A stretch of DNA of 27,680 nucleotides from a virus. The notes under the pieces were generated by a model. The model had not been told where the DNA came from. It saw only the letters and a list, made by a program, of their open reading frames with translations, and ran no database searches. Shown here piece by piece: positions 1 to 9,115 of the stretch; position 1 is the first letter of the stretch; every line of letters begins with the position of its first letter. The stretch is from positions 1 through 27,680 of IMG/VR virus record IMGVR_UViG_3300025645_000360, one strand, 5' to 3'. Position numbers and translations under genes: made by a program.

Positions 1-1
1 A

Positions 2-3000
2 AAGCCTGGGTCTGCAGACGAGTTGGGGTACTTCAAGACCAAGCTGGCTGACGCTATAGCGTTTAGCCGCTACCGTGGATACTTGCCAGAACAGGCTGCA
101 ACCAAACGAGAGTTGCTTGACGGGCAGGTTCAGGTGCAAATCAAAAAAGCTGACCGCATACTCAAGGACTTAGAAACAGAGATCGATTCTTTTGTAAAGA
201 AAGCCCCAGAGGGTGAAGGTTCTCTTGATCGTGTGGGTGTCATGTCTAAGCTGGAAAGTTATCTGACCGAACCAGATGCGGCAGTGAAAGCTCGAGTTCT
301 TAAAGAGTTGCCGCAAGGTGTTCGCCAGAACGCGCTGCGTATGCGTGGGCACATCGACAAACTCAGCGATGATGTACTGAAGAGTGACTTCTTGAAAGAG
401 AATAAATTCACCGTAGACGGTAAGAATATCAACGACTTAATCGAGCAGAACATCAATAGCTATCTTCGTCGTCGGTACAAGATCTTTGAAGACTCCAAGT
501 ATGTACCGACAGACGAGTCTGTAAAAGTTGCCGATGATTTCTTTCGTGTAAACCGAAAGGCTACGGAGAAAGAACTTACAGAGATGGCTCGTGGGGATGT
601 GTTCGACGAACTATCTAAAGAGTTCTTGAAAGCCAATGGCTTACGAAAAGTAGATGGCAAAGACGGTGTCGAGATTGAATTGGGCGCGAAGGTTACCGAT
701 GCAGTAGTTCAGAAAGCTCGTGAAAACTTCTTGGGCCGTTACAGTATCAAGTCTCGTGAGAAACTAGGCGGGGGCCGCATGGCTCGTGACCGCTTGGAAA
801 CAGGGATGTTTATGTCCCGAGAGGATGTACCTAAAGCATTGCGTCAGTTGCTTGGTGAGGTAGACGATCCTCGCGAAGCGTACCTTGGTACTATCGCAGA
901 CCTTGCCCAGTTCACAGCAGTGGACGATTACTTTGGAACCATCGCAAAGATGGCGGACCAGAACTCTGGTATCGGCAAACTGTTTGTAAACGGCAACAAG
1001 CTCGACCCCAACCAGCAGAAGGCTCTTAGCCAGCAAGGCTACATCAAGCTCGGCGGAGAAGATGGAGCCAGCAGCGGGGTTCAAGTTGTAGGCCGTCAGG
1101 CGGACGAACTAGAAAAACTCGTCGGCAGGTCTGGATGGGGGAGCTTGGATGGTTTCTACGTTCCTGCTCCGATATACAAAGATTTAACTCGGCAGATCCT
1201 TGCCGAAGATAGCGTCGGTACAGCCGCGTTAAGAGGACTATTCGGTACGTTCTTGAAGGCCAAAGGTATATCCCAGTACAGCAAGACTGTTCTGTCCCCC
1301 ATCACCCAGGTTCGCAACTTTACTACGGCTCTCACGTTTGCAACAGCTAACGGCAACATACCTGTGATAGGTCGGGGTAGCAGCCTCAAGGATTCCGCGC
1401 AGGCAGTCTTTGCAAACATTACCAACAAGGGTTCGGATGAGGTCTTCGCAGATTTGGCCGACGCGCAGCAGCGCGGGGTCCTCGGTACTAACGCCGAGCT
1501 TCGCGAGATCCAAGACACCTTGAACAAAGGTTTGGATATCTCGGCCCGTGATCCTAAAAACTTCATCGAGGCTGTCGCTGGCACAGGTGGCGGCGCACGA
1601 GAAAAGTTAGCTCGTGGGGTAGGCAAGTTAACCAAGCCTTTGGAAGCAGCGTACCAAGGTTCGGATGACTTCTGGAAATACTTTAACTACAACGCCGAGC
1701 AGGCGCATCTGCGGAATGCGTTGAAAGGTTCCAGCCCCGATGATCAGATCAAGTATCTGACTAAAGGCATGGATGACATTGAAGTAGACTCGTTGATAAA
1801 ACGGGCTGAAGCCAACAAAGGCGATGTGTTAGACGAGTTAATTAAGAATCGCTCGGCACAGATTGTGCGTGATACCGTGCCAAACTACAACAAAGCCTCT
1901 TCTGGCTTGGTGCAGTTGGGGCGTCGTCTTCCTATCGGTAACTTCATCTCGTTCCCTGCGGAGATTTATCGGACAGGCTTTAACATCGTGAAGCAAGGGC
2001 TGGATGACATGGCGTCAGACATTCCTGCTATTCAAACTCGTGGGCGCAACCGCCTGCTTGGGTTTACTATGACTACAGCTGTTGTACCTGCAGCTGCGCT
2101 TGAAATGGCTTACGCTACGACAGGTGTAAGTCGGGAAGAGATGGATGCATACAAGCGGTCCTTCGCCCCTCGCTGGGAAAAAGGTTCTGTCCTGTTGCCT
2201 TTGGGCAAAACAGAAGACGGGAAGATCCAGTATATGAATTTCAGTACGTCTAACCCATACGATGTGCTGACCAGGTTTGCCAACCGGGCAATCAACGAAG
2301 CTGATGATGCGGTTAAACAGGGCAAAGATGTAGGCCAAGTCATAGAAGACGTAGCGTTGGGGACACTCAGCGAAGTGTTCGAACCGTTTATGTCCGAGGC
2401 CATGCTTACCGAAGCCTTGATCGATGTGACCTTGCGTGGTGGTAGAACTGCAACGGGCGCAGAAGTCTACACTGAGTCCGAGAGCTTTGGTTCTCGTCAA
2501 GGCAAAAAGTTCTTGCATGTCATGGACACCCTGATGCCAAACGTCATCCCAGCGAACGTCTCGGGCGGCAAGCTCGAGCCTAGCCGTTTCTTGCGTGGCG
2601 TTCTTGGGTCTGAGGACGGCTTGATTACCAGCCAAGACAAGATGGGCCGTGAACGCAGCGCACTCGGAGAGTTCGCACGTCAAGCAACTGGGGTCTCGGT
2701 CCTTGAGTTTGACCCGAAGAAGGGCTTAGAGTACGGGGCATATCGTTTGGGTCAGCAACAGACTGATGCAAAGCGTAAGTTCAACAGGGTTACTGACGAC
2801 TTCAACGCTAGCACAGGCACTCTAACCGACGCCTTCCAAGCGGCAAACAACGACAAGCTGCGGATAGACAAAGAGTATTATCGCTTGATCGATGACCTTC
2901 GTATGATGGGCCTGTCGAACTCGGACATCCGCAGGGTTCTCAAGAAGAACAACATCGGTGGGGTCAAAGGAATCATGCGCGGTAAGTTCGAGCCGTTCAA

Positions 3001-3364
3001 AGTTACCAAGAAGAACCGCCAAGAGATGCGTGACGCTGGTATCTCAGGTAAGTTCGACAACAGTGCTGTGCTCGAGATTCAACGTCAGATGCGGAACTTA
3101 CCTTTGGATCCTGCCGCGGAGCCTCGTCCCGCTCTAGCACCTCGGGCTCCAGCACCTGTGGCTCCTAGCACCAACCCGTTCTTGTCTCCTAGTGCGCCGA
3201 CTCCTAGCACCAACCCGTTCTTGTCTCCACAACGCGAGGGCAGCTTACCGCAGCCAACCTTCCCGGTGACCACGGCTCGTGCTCCTGGGCCCGTGAACCC
3301 CGCCTTGTTGGGCGGGACTCCAGCGGAACGTGCGGCTAACGCTTTCTTGCTTGATCGTTCCTAG
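2..3364 (+). CDS. Giant polyvalent virion-type protein, 5' truncated, LPD38-like region
   Basis: The frame is open to the first bases of the window, so the gene begins upstream; the TTG at 23 has no ribosome binding site and is not a credible start. At least 1,120 residues are visible. Charged helical sequence fills the first ~400 residues. A segment near residues 670-755 (counted from position 23) holds a hydrophobic stretch followed by a conserved-looking block (RSFAPRWEKGSVLLPLG, then FSTSNPYDVLTRF). This resembles the large polyvalent protein domain LPD38 found in very large phage proteins. The last ~70 residues are rich in Pro and Ala and carry a duplicated NPFLSP motif. Such proteins are usually carried in the virion and may be ejected with the DNA; that role is inferred. 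The 3' end overlaps the convergent gene at 3336-3596 by 29 bases. The polyvalent type is fairly certain, the function is not. Confidence 0.7.
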   Translation, partial: KPGSADELGYFKTKLADAIAFSRYRGYLPEQAATKRELLDGQVQVQIKKADRILKDLETEIDSFVKKAPEGEGSLDRVGVMSKLESYLTEPDAAVKARVLKELPQGVRQNALRMRGHIDKLSDDVLKSDFLKENKFTVDGKNINDLIEQNINSYLRRRYKIFEDSKYVPTDESVKVADDFFRVNRKATEKELTEMARGDVFDELSKEFLKANGLRKVDGKDGVEIELGAKVTDAVVQKARENFLGRYSIKSREKLGGGRMARDRLETGMFMSREDVPKALRQLLGEVDDPREAYLGTIADLAQFTAVDDYFGTIAKMADQNSGIGKLFVNGNKLDPNQQKALSQQGYIKLGGEDGASSGVQVVGRQADELEKLVGRSGWGSLDGFYVPAPIYKDLTRQILAEDSVGTAALRGLFGTFLKAKGISQYSKTVLSPITQVRNFTTALTFATANGNIPVIGRGSSLKDSAQAVFANITNKGSDEVFADLADAQQRGVLGTNAELREIQDTLNKGLDISARDPKNFIEAVAGTGGGAREKLARGVGKLTKPLEAAYQGSDDFWKYFNYNAEQAHLRNALKGSSPDDQIKYLTKGMDDIEVDSLIKRAEANKGDVLDELIKNRSAQIVRDTVPNYNKASSGLVQLGRRLPIGNFISFPAEIYRTGFNIVKQGLDDMASDIPAIQTRGRNRLLGFTMTTAVVPAAALEMAYATTGVSREEMDAYKRSFAPRWEKGSVLLPLGKTEDGKIQYMNFSTSNPYDVLTRFANRAINEADDAVKQGKDVGQVIEDVALGTLSEVFEPFMSEAMLTEALIDVTLRGGRTATGAEVYTESESFGSRQGKKFLHVMDTLMPNVIPANVSGGKLEPSRFLRGVLGSEDGLITSQDKMGRERSALGEFARQATGVSVLEFDPKKGLEYGAYRLGQQQTDAKRKFNRVTDDFNASTGTLTDAFQAANNDKLRIDKEYYRLIDDLRMMGLSNSDIRRVLKKNNIGGVKGIMRGKFEPFKVTKKNRQEMRDAGISGKFDNSAVLEIQRQMRNLPLDPAAEPRPALAPRAPAPVAPSTNPFLSPSAPTPSTNPFLSPQREGSLPQPTFPVTTARAPGPVNPALLGGTPAERAANAFLLDRS
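3162..3228 (+). repeat. 28-bp perfect direct repeat in the Pro-rich tail (NPFLSP)
   Basis: Two identical 28-base copies lie at 3162-3189 and 3201-3228, offset by 39 bases (13 codons). They therefore stay in frame and encode two copies of PSTNPFLSP in the C-terminal tail of the giant protein. The nucleotide identity points to a recent in-frame duplication. Confidence 0.85.
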
Positions 3365-3596
3365 TATCGATTTCACGGTAGACGAAGTCTCCCCCGGTAA
3401 CTGCTACATGCAACCCGTTCCCACCAAGGAGTTTTATAAGCTCGTCTGATTCTTCCTCAACCTCGGCTAGGATCTCGGGATCCCCGAGGGATGCTGCAAG
3501 GTTTATGCAGGTAGCCATGTAGTTCACGACAGCGTCGATCTGCATCTGGTGCATTTGCTTAAAGCCAACAGTCTTGAAGTCTTCTATTTCCATCAT
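3336..3596 (-). CDS. Hypothetical 86-aa protein, end of the replication operon
   Basis: Unrecognised. The start ATG at 3596 overlaps the polymerase stop as ATGA, and GGGGAG lies about 7 bases upstream; a TTG further upstream is less likely. The protein begins MMEIEDFKTVGFKQMHQM. Its middle looks helical and acidic (ILAEVEEESDELIKLL), and it ends with a basic RNDQARKR tail. No membrane segment or Cys motif is visible. It is translationally coupled to DNA polymerase as the last gene of the leftward operon, and its 3' end overlaps the convergent giant gene. No clear intrinsic terminator follows. A role tied to replication is only guilt by association. Confidence 0.75.
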   Translation of the reverse strand: MMEIEDFKTVGFKQMHQMQIDAVVNYMATCINLAASLGDPEILAEVEEESDELIKLLGGNGLHVAVTGGDFVYREIDTRNDQARKR

Positions 3597-5527
3597 TCTA
3601 TTTCTCCCCAATCATCTTTGATATCAACGTCGATTTTGGAGGGGATCGAGAGTTCAATACCTGTCTCCATAATTTCCTGAATCCGAGCGGTCTGCTCTTC
3701 ACTCTCTATGTTAAAGCATAGCTCGTCATGCACCGTCAGCATAGGGGTGTACCCCTCGTTGTAGCAATCAAGCATCGCTTTCTTAGTTTGGTCCGCCGCC
3801 GATCCTTGGATCAGCTTGTTCAGAGCCTTGTATGTGAACGCACGGCGTATGCCTCTGCCACCAGGACCCCCGTACTCCTTCATAGCTTCGTCGTAGGGCA
3901 GGGGTTTGCCTGCTCCGAAGGTGACAGGCTCCCAGAGATGAAAGCGGCTCTTACGGCCCATCAGAGTGCGTATCTGACCGTTCTTATCCCCCTGCTTAGA
4001 GGCCAAGTCCGCCAGTCCTTTTACGAAGGGGACTTTTGTGTGGTGTCTCTCGATCAAATCCTTGGCGTCACCTTTTGAAATACCCAACTGATCCGCCAGT
4101 TTCGCCACGCCCATGCCGTACATGATGCCAAGGTTAACTGTCTTGGCTTGCTTACGGGTGATGTTCGCTAGGTCCGCCACCATCTGGTGCAGGTCAACGT
4201 CACCGTTGTTGAACTCATCTACAATCTGATCGACAACAGGATGCCGGATCGTGGACGGAATCATCGACGCAAAGTGAACCAGTAACCTCGGCTCTTGGCT
4301 TGAGTAGTCAAACGATCCCCACTTGCACCCCTCTTCTGGTATGAACAGGCCACGAATTAAACGCTTGATGTCAGGGTCCCGTGCAGGAATCTGCTGGAGA
4401 TTGGGGTTGGACGAAGAGAATCTGCCAGTTACCGTACCGCCCTGATCCCTACGGGTAGAGTGCAGTTCAGTGTGGATACGCCCATTTGTCTCGTGCCGCA
4501 GGATGCTGTCGATAAACGTGCTGTCAGCTTTGTCAAACTCCCGCAGCTTAACCAGAACTTGAGCGATCTTCTCTGGAGATTCGTTAAGGAATGACTTGGT
4601 GAACGAAGGCGCACCCTTATCGGTCCTCGGGTATTCCATGCCCAGCTTGTCGAACATCTTCTGGATAGATGCGGACGCCCAGATGTCCACCTCCATGCCA
4701 GCTTCTTTCTCCAAAAGACCGCGCAGGTGCTTGCTCTGTTCACGAAGAGCCTTCTTGTTTACCTCTGCTTTGTCCAGGTCAACCCGCACACCCTTGGTCC
4801 GCATGTCCAACATGCAGGGAATCAGGCCTATCTCTAGGTTCCACACGTCCCACAGTTCATCCTTGTCGAGGTGAACCTTCAACGCTCTCCACAGTTCGAG
4901 CGTGGCAACAGCGTCCATCTCAGCGTACCCACCAACAAACTTAGGGGGCAGCTTGTACATCTCTGACTTGGGGTTCAGCCCACGTTCGAGAGCCGCAGCC
5001 TTGAGCAGCTTCTCGTCCTTGCGGATTCCAGCATAGTCACGGGCCAACGAATCAAGGCTAAAGGTCCAACGGTTCTCGTCAACCAATGCACCTGTCACCA
5101 TCGTATCGATGATCCGGCCTTTGACTTCCACGCCCTCGGCCCGCAGCCAGCCCGCATCGTAGGTAGCGTTGTGCATAATCACGTCCATCTCTGGCACAGA
5201 CAGTTGCTTCTTCAACCACTTCATCGTGATCCGCGGATCTAGGTTATGCCCGTTCTCGTGCCGGATGGGGAAGTACCCCTTGTACTCTCCCGCAGCTACA
5301 GCAATGCCGATGATGTGCCCGTCATTACGAGCCCACCCTGGGCCAAGAGTTACAAGGTTCGGGTCCTTGGTTTCAAGATCGACGGCAACTTCTTTGTATC
5401 CGGTGAGATCGGGGTACTCAGTCGGGATGTTCCAATCAATCTCGATGATATCCATCTCACCTTTGATCTGGTAGTTAAGATCGCTGTGCTCACCGCCATC
5501 CTCTGCGAAAAGATTCTGCTGTGACAT
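3593..5527 (-). CDS. polA: DNA polymerase, family A with 3'-5' exonuclease (Leu762 type)
   Basis: Replicative phage polymerase of 644 aa. The exonuclease domain shows Exo I (DLE, residues 50-52), Exo II (HNATYDAGWL, N120 and D124) and Exo III (YAEMDAV, Y201 and D205). The polymerase domain shows TVTGRFSSSNPNLQQIP (365-381), motif A (DYSSQEPRLL, 407-416), motif B (RKQAKTVNLGIMYG, 458-471) and motif C (VHDE, 599-602). All catalytic residues appear present, and there is no 5'-nuclease domain, as in phage Pol I-like enzymes. The residue matching E. coli Phe762 is Leu466, the Leu type described in environmental viral polymerases. The start ATG shares a base with the preceding stop (TGATG), so it is coupled to the DUF6378 gene. 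Very sure. Confidence 0.98.
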   Translation of the reverse strand: MSQQNLFAEDGGEHSDLNYQIKGEMDIIEIDWNIPTEYPDLTGYKEVAVDLETKDPNLVTLGPGWARNDGHIIGIAVAAGEYKGYFPIRHENGHNLDPRITMKWLKKQLSVPEMDVIMHNATYDAGWLRAEGVEVKGRIIDTMVTGALVDENRWTFSLDSLARDYAGIRKDEKLLKAAALERGLNPKSEMYKLPPKFVGGYAEMDAVATLELWRALKVHLDKDELWDVWNLEIGLIPCMLDMRTKGVRVDLDKAEVNKKALREQSKHLRGLLEKEAGMEVDIWASASIQKMFDKLGMEYPRTDKGAPSFTKSFLNESPEKIAQVLVKLREFDKADSTFIDSILRHETNGRIHTELHSTRRDQGGTVTGRFSSSNPNLQQIPARDPDIKRLIRGLFIPEEGCKWGSFDYSSQEPRLLVHFASMIPSTIRHPVVDQIVDEFNNGDVDLHQMVADLANITRKQAKTVNLGIMYGMGVAKLADQLGISKGDAKDLIERHHTKVPFVKGLADLASKQGDKNGQIRTLMGRKSRFHLWEPVTFGAGKPLPYDEAMKEYGGPGGRGIRRAFTYKALNKLIQGSAADQTKKAMLDCYNEGYTPMLTVHDELCFNIESEEQTARIQEIMETGIELSIPSKIDVDIKDDWGEIE

Positions 5528-5856
5528 CAGGTGTCCTTCTTCAACATTACATCCAAACGTCTCTGTATTTCACTTTCTCGTTCCGAGAACTCTGAACCCA
5601 ATGCGCTGTATCCGCACTTGTCGATCCACGAATCCGCCTTGTCGAGATCGTTGAGCAGCCTCGCAGTCTTCAACCAATCCATCATCAAAGCAACGTGCCG
5701 CTCGGTCACATAACCGTGGGTTACCATGGCCTCTTTGATGATCGCGTTCCAACCCGTGGCAATGCGGGAGAAGTTCGCAAACGCATCCCCGTAGTCCTTG
5801 GCCCTCGATCCATTGATCAGTTCCTTGGCGGTGTCTAATACTTCGTCGCGTTTCAT
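5527..5856 (-). CDS. DUF6378-type phage protein, 109 aa
   Basis: Small cytoplasmic protein with the pattern I recall for DUF6378: a GSRAKDYGDAFANFSRIATGW N-terminal block, a central HVALMMDWLKTARLL helix, and a DSWIDKCGYSAL block. Function is unknown in the family; it is common beside phage replication genes. Here it sits between the UvrD-like helicase and DNA polymerase, with ATGA overlap upstream and TGATG overlap downstream, so it is made with both. The family assignment is from memory of the motif, not a search. Confidence 0.8.
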   Translation of the reverse strand: MKRDEVLDTAKELINGSRAKDYGDAFANFSRIATGWNAIIKEAMVTHGYVTERHVALMMDWLKTARLLNDLDKADSWIDKCGYSALGSEFSERESEIQRRLDVMLKKDT

Positions 5857-7382
5857 ATTGTGTACCTATACTTGTTGTTAGATAGTAGGATGTAGAGATT
5901 GTGTCGGGCCCTAGTCACACCAACGTAGAACGCTCGGTGCTCATCATCAGGGAACTTGGTCCTGTCACAGGCTTTCGTTGATGCCGTCCATACCACACAG
6001 TTGTCATCCTCCCCTCCCTTCATAGCATGAAAAGTAGAGACCTTGATACGAGGAGCGGAAAGAAGATCCTCCCCTCGGCGAAATATCGCATCGATGTATT
6101 CCTGTTCTGAGGCTGGCACATTGAGAACCTCATACGCGCCATACGAAGCATCGCGCAACAGACCGTAGTCCTTGATCAGGGTGCCCATGTCCAACTGGAC
6201 ATCGCTCGAGAGAGCATCAAGCAGTTTGATCGAGCCCCTCGTTACAACAGCATCCACGCCTTGCTTCTTGACCCCCGAATACAGGTTCTTGATCTCCTGC
6301 AGACCGACAGGTTTGTCTTGGCATAGCTTGTCCCATGTGATCAGGTTGCCAACCAGTTCCTCTGACAGACTAGACTTGCCGTTACGGGAATACTTTAGAC
6401 CTGCAGATCGCAACCAGTTCGCCATCTCTGTGACGTACCCATTGGTTCGTGCCATCAAAGTAAACGAGCCTTCGTGCAGCGGGATCTCCGACAAGTAGTT
6501 AACGTACTCGACCTTCCCCTGTTCTTCCCTGGAGTCAAAGATCTTTTCATGACGGCCACTGATCCGCATGGATATCCTTTCGGCAACCTCGTGTACCGCC
6601 TTGGGTATCCGATACGACTGGCTCAGAACCTCGATGTTGTCCGAACTTTTGTTAAAGAGGTTTACATCCACGCCTGTCCAACGGTGGATGGCTTGGTCAT
6701 CATCCCCTGCAATCCAAACTTTGTCCGAGTTCGCAGCGATCTTCTTCGCCATCTCCCACTGCAGGGGCGTGAAGTCTTGAGCCTCATCAATAAACAGGTA
6801 GTCCAAGTAGGGTGACTCCCCGTACTCAATAAACTTCTCAATCATATCCACGAAGTCATACTTGTCGGTGGATCGTTTGTACTCCACGAGTTGATCGGAC
6901 AGCTGCTTGAGCTTGGCAAAGAACAGATTCCAGTCCGCCTCTTCGTTGTACTCCTGCTCAAGGTCCACCATCCGGAGTCTGGCACGGCTGTCCAGTTGCA
7001 GATAGCGCGACCCTGCCCCACCAATCGTAGGAAGAGTAATGCCCCCGTCCAAGGACGTGTACTCTCGGCCCTCGAATGTAAGGCCCAACTCCCTGCCGAT
7101 GTTGTTGTAGTCCTCGGCGTTCATGATGTCGGTTGTCTTGAGACCGAGACCGTGGAACCCGAACGCATGGCTCGTCTTCATGTACGGAAAGTTCTTGGCT
7201 TCAAGGTTAAACTCAGCGCAGGACCGAGCGATCATCTCTTCAATCGCCTTGCGGGTAAACGAGATCACTCCGATACGAGACGGGTGGGTGCCTTTCTCCA
7301 AGGCGGTCTTGATCTCTTGGATCAGCCTGTACGTTTTTCCACAGCCTGGGGGACCGAGAAGTAGCTTTGCATTCTGTATCAT
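5853..7382 (-). CDS. UvrD/Rep-like superfamily 1 DNA helicase
   Basis: 509-aa ATP-dependent helicase with the SF1A motif set in order: Walker A GPPGCGKT (10-17), motif Ia-like SFTRKAIEEM (41-50), Walker B DEAQD (199-203), motif III GDDDQAIHRW (226-235), motif IV QSYRIP (255-260), motif V STFHAMKGGE (449-458) and motif VI VGVTRARHNLY (487-497). Length is short compared with bacterial UvrD (~720 aa), as usual for phage versions. It probably unwinds DNA ahead of, or clears obstacles for, the polymerase encoded two genes downstream. Start and stop overlap both neighbours as ATGA, so it is part of one polycistronic unit. No DnaB-type helicase is seen in the window, so this may be the replicative helicase. 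Confidence 0.96.
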   Translation of the reverse strand: MIQNAKLLLGPPGCGKTYRLIQEIKTALEKGTHPSRIGVISFTRKAIEEMIARSCAEFNLEAKNFPYMKTSHAFGFHGLGLKTTDIMNAEDYNNIGRELGLTFEGREYTSLDGGITLPTIGGAGSRYLQLDSRARLRMVDLEQEYNEEADWNLFFAKLKQLSDQLVEYKRSTDKYDFVDMIEKFIEYGESPYLDYLFIDEAQDFTPLQWEMAKKIAANSDKVWIAGDDDQAIHRWTGVDVNLFNKSSDNIEVLSQSYRIPKAVHEVAERISMRISGRHEKIFDSREEQGKVEYVNYLSEIPLHEGSFTLMARTNGYVTEMANWLRSAGLKYSRNGKSSLSEELVGNLITWDKLCQDKPVGLQEIKNLYSGVKKQGVDAVVTRGSIKLLDALSSDVQLDMGTLIKDYGLLRDASYGAYEVLNVPASEQEYIDAIFRRGEDLLSAPRIKVSTFHAMKGGEDDNCVVWTASTKACDRTKFPDDEHRAFYVGVTRARHNLYILLSNNKYRYTI

Positions 7383-7594
7383 AGTTCTTTCCCCCGTGGT
7401 CTGGAGTTAACCCAGTCCTCTATCTCAGACAGAACCCAGCGGCTCGACGATCTCTTCTTGTGCTCTGAACCCAGAACGATAGGTACGGGAAACGATTCGT
7501 CCGTCTGTGCTAGCTTGTAGACGTATGATCTGGATACCCCGAGCAAGTCTGCTACTTCTGATACCCGCATCAGTTTATTAGAATGGGATGTCAT
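7379..7594 (-). CDS. AlpA/MerR-like helix-turn-helix DNA-binding protein
   Basis: 71-aa protein with an N-terminal helix-turn-helix (RVSEVADLLGVSRSYVYKLA, about residues 10-29), then a wing-like FPVPIVLG and RWVLSEIEDWVNSR. This is the AlpA / HTH_17 / excisionase-like layout. The family binds DNA as transcription activators or recombination directionality factors. GGAG sits 7 bases before the ATG, which lies inside the primase 3' end; its stop overlaps the helicase start (ATGA). Its place inside a replication operon is unusual for an excisionase, so a transcriptional or origin-binding role is also possible. The fold is clear; the target is unknown. Confidence 0.88.
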   Translation of the reverse strand: MTSHSNKLMRVSEVADLLGVSRSYVYKLAQTDESFPVPIVLGSEHKKRSSSRWVLSEIEDWVNSRPRGKEL

Positions 7595-9110
7595 TTGAGA
7601 TCTCCTTGACTGGCAGTTCTATTTCTTCTTCTTCAAACGCAGGGATGACCCAACAACGCAGGGATGACTTAATCTCTCCCTTCGATGAACGCTTCATAAT
7701 ATTTTGTTTGCCCGTGTCTCCCCCGAGATCACGAATCATCTGCATGATCTGCCCCCGTGTGAGGGAACTGAACCTGCGATGGTGCAGATACTCAAGCAAC
7801 CCATCAAGTTTAAACTTGGTTGTCCCACCGTCAGTCCAGGGCTTGCCTAGATCGATCTCCTCGGGAGCCATCGCCCGAACGTGGCTCGTGCAGTAAGACC
7901 GCAAGTGATCCTTAAACTGCCCAGCTATCGTTAGTTCCGGCGGCACCGCCAAGAAGGTCGCTCCCTGCATCAGGCTGTTGACTAACTGCTGCCACTTCGC
8001 GTCCTTCATCTTTGGCGGCATAATGTTCTTCTGATCCATACATGCTCTCTGAAATAAGGTTTGGTTCTGCAACTGCTCAGTACTCAGCTGGATCCTATCA
8101 CCATCAACGTCCATAAAGAACAGCCTCGGTTCCGACAGCATGATAGTAAGTCCGCCGACCGCCACGTTGTCCGGACCATCGGTCCCAATGCCGAACTTAC
8201 GGGTGGCGCAGATCGCCGGATCGCAGTAGCTGCGCATCGGTTCTTCCTTGCAGGTATACAGGTAATCTTTCTTCTCGTGCTGCTTGGTCAGATTCACAAC
8301 CTCACTGGACGGCAGAGGAGGGCTGGACAAAGTCCGGTTGTACCCTTCGAACTCTTTCTGCCAATCGTCAGGGCTCTTCATCTTGCAGTACCGAGCCACG
8401 TTAAAGAACGTGTTGTTACGATACTGCGAGATCGAACCTTCCGCCGCCAAATGTTCAAGGCAGGGTGGTCCGTCTGTGAAATGCTGACGAGGCTTGGATA
8501 AGCGCATACTCTCGAGGTCGGCCAGAGACACCTTGGTCTTGTCAACCAGTTCCAAGAACTCGTCCAGTTCCAAGGCTTCGCACTTCTCGTTGAAGGCGTA
8601 CCGCTGCGGTAACTCCGCGTTAAAGTATGGCGTGTTGATAAAGTTGCCCACATCGCCACGCTCCGCGATGATGGTGTCTTGCTTCGGGAATACTTCGCAA
8701 CCGCTGTAGCCCAGAGCTATAGACATCTCGGTCAAATAATCTCGTATGTCCGCCGCCTGTTCCCAGTCCTTCAAGAACAGATACAGGTGGGCACCTCCCG
8801 ACTTTGATCGGCAATGCACCAACGGCAGCTTCATCTTCTGGATCTTAGCCTGGACCTCGTTGTGGTTCAGATCATAGATGTCTATGTCCAACGCACCGAA
8901 CTTACACTTGTTCTCTTCGTTGATTGGGATTGCACCGATACCCTGCTTCCCATCGATGTGGGCCTGCACAAGTTCCTCGGTCAGAGGTTCACGAACAATC
9001 ATACTCTTGGATTCTGCTTTACCATTCCGTCCGACTCGGCCCACGGTTGTTGTGCCGTGTGCGGCTTTGGCCCCAACGAATACTGCAAGCAGTCTTTGTG
9101 CTTGTGTCAT
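7578..9110 (-). CDS. Archaeo-eukaryotic-type primase (TOTE primase-like)
   Basis: 510-aa DNA primase of the AEP superfamily. Motif I is FGALDIDIYD with D75 and D77 as likely metal ligands. Motif II is RSKSGGAHLYLFL (101-113) with H108. EVFPKQ (139-144) matches the EiFPKQ signature of TOTE-type primases, followed by GNFINTPYF (155-163). A Cys cluster (C287, C296, C301, followed by RKFGIG) could bind a metal. The extreme C-terminus is an acidic SSB-like tip ending NDIPF. It should make primers for the family A polymerase of the same operon. The start at 9110 has GGGAG 6 bases upstream, inside a predicted hairpin. It overlaps the AlpA-like gene by 17 bases. Primase assignment is strong; the domain content of the C-terminal half is uncertain. 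Confidence 0.88.
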   Translation of the reverse strand: MTQAQRLLAVFVGAKAAHGTTTVGRVGRNGKAESKSMIVREPLTEELVQAHIDGKQGIGAIPINEENKCKFGALDIDIYDLNHNEVQAKIQKMKLPLVHCRSKSGGAHLYLFLKDWEQAADIRDYLTEMSIALGYSGCEVFPKQDTIIAERGDVGNFINTPYFNAELPQRYAFNEKCEALELDEFLELVDKTKVSLADLESMRLSKPRQHFTDGPPCLEHLAAEGSISQYRNNTFFNVARYCKMKSPDDWQKEFEGYNRTLSSPPLPSSEVVNLTKQHEKKDYLYTCKEEPMRSYCDPAICATRKFGIGTDGPDNVAVGGLTIMLSEPRLFFMDVDGDRIQLSTEQLQNQTLFQRACMDQKNIMPPKMKDAKWQQLVNSLMQGATFLAVPPELTIAGQFKDHLRSYCTSHVRAMAPEEIDLGKPWTDGGTTKFKLDGLLEYLHHRRFSSLTRGQIMQMIRDLGGDTGKQNIMKRSSKGEIKSSLRCWVIPAFEEEEIELPVKEISNDIPF

Positions 9111-9115
9111 TTACT

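Noticed and set aside
2015-2683. 222-codon minus-strand frame inside the left giant gene
   Set aside because: Antisense of an intact coding frame with recognisable domains; no start signals and no family resemblance.
3299-3316. CCCGCC/GGCGGG hairpin as terminator of the replication operon
   Set aside because: No T-tract on the minus strand and it lies within the coding end of the convergent gene; the stem is short and may be chance.
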